Made by a program: the position numbers and the translations under genes. Below are positions 6,460-6,587 of a stretch of 6,587 bases of DNA, in pieces. The first letter of the stretch is position 1, and every line of letters starts with the position of its first letter. The DNA lies in NCBI GenBank assembly GCA_046086225.1, contig JBJSXF010000108.1, forward strand, positions 1 to 6,587. Direction: 5' to 3'. Under the pieces are notes generated by a model. It saw nothing but the letters and a program-made list of their open reading frames with translations. It did no database searches and was not told where the DNA came from. The stretch is from JBJSXF01 sp046086225. Lineage in GTDB: Bacteria > Actinomycetota > Acidimicrobiia > IMCC26256 > PALSA-610.

Positions 6460-6587
6460 ATGCCGAGGCCACCGGAATCCGGAGCGCATCCGGCCGACCC
6501 CGTCCCCGGACGGCCCGCACCCGACGTTCCGCTCCTCCTGCTGCACGTGCCCCGCACCGGAGGGTCGACCCTCAAGTTCATGCTCCG
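6460..6587 (+). CDS. Sulfotransferase-like protein, N-terminal fragment (cut by window edge)
   Basis: Only 42 complete codons are present before the window ends. After a proline-rich lead (residues 1-24) comes LLLLHVPRTGGSTLKFML (25-42). This closely matches the strand-loop-helix of sulfotransferases that bind the 5'-phosphosulfate of PAPS, commonly written HxPKTGGT. The usual lysine of the loop is Arg here (R32). Members of this fold move sulfate from PAPS to hydroxyl or amino groups of sugars, lipids or small molecules; the acceptor cannot be told from this fragment. The ATG is supported by GGGAG (6449-6453) 6 nt upstream. The gene is divergent from the LuxR-type regulator, which might control it. 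Another P-loop fold is possible, but the HVPRTGG pattern favours a sulfotransferase. Confidence 0.75.
   Translation, partial: MPRPPESGAHPADPVPGRPAPDVPLLLLHVPRTGGSTLKFML

Noticed and set aside
6085..6546. An out-of-frame minus-strand ORF through an ATG at 6351 overlapping the start of the LuxR-type gene
   Set aside because: Its product is Arg/Pro/Ser-rich with no domain, whereas the 6343 frame carries the Walker A and B motifs and the LuxR helix-turn-helix.

Overview
This is a very GC-rich window. It is most consistent with a high-GC actinobacterium. An Acidimicrobiia-like lineage is my guess, but no marker here proves the class. The S12, S7 and EF-G proteins read like actinobacterial orthologues, third codon positions are mostly G/C, and GTG is used as a start codon twice.

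Layout, read along the minus strand from the right end. (1) At 6460-6587 a plus-strand gene runs off the window edge; its N-terminus carries a sulfotransferase-type phosphosulfate-binding loop. (2) A 116-nt divergent gap (6344-6459) holds a candidate plus-strand -10 element. (3) A 950-residue LuxR-family regulator with an N-terminal AAA ATPase module (LAL/MalT-like) occupies 6343-3491. (4) A 181-nt gap (3490-3310) holds the likely promoter of the str operon and a structured leader with two mutually exclusive hairpins. (5) The str operon follows: rpsL (S12), rpsG (S7, only 1 nt after rpsL), a 171-nt spacer with three tandem 9-bp repeats and a 14-bp palindrome, fusA (EF-G), a 70-nt spacer, and the first 46 codons of tuf (EF-Tu), cut by the left edge.

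The str operon genes supply the decoding-site protein S12, the small-subunit head assembly protein S7, and the two elongation GTPases. The shared strand and tight rpsL-rpsG junction suggest co-transcription, with rpsG coupled to rpsL. The gene upstream of rpsL is not rpoC, the neighbour in many bacteria, but the LuxR-type ATPase regulator, which has no obvious link to translation.

I see no clearly new multi-gene system. The points most worth a second look are: an arginine at S12 position 88, where lysine is usual and where K-to-R changes are known to give streptomycin resistance; the competing hairpins in the rpsL leader; a sharp change in codon use at the start of tuf compared with fusA; and the tandem repeat between rpsG and fusA.
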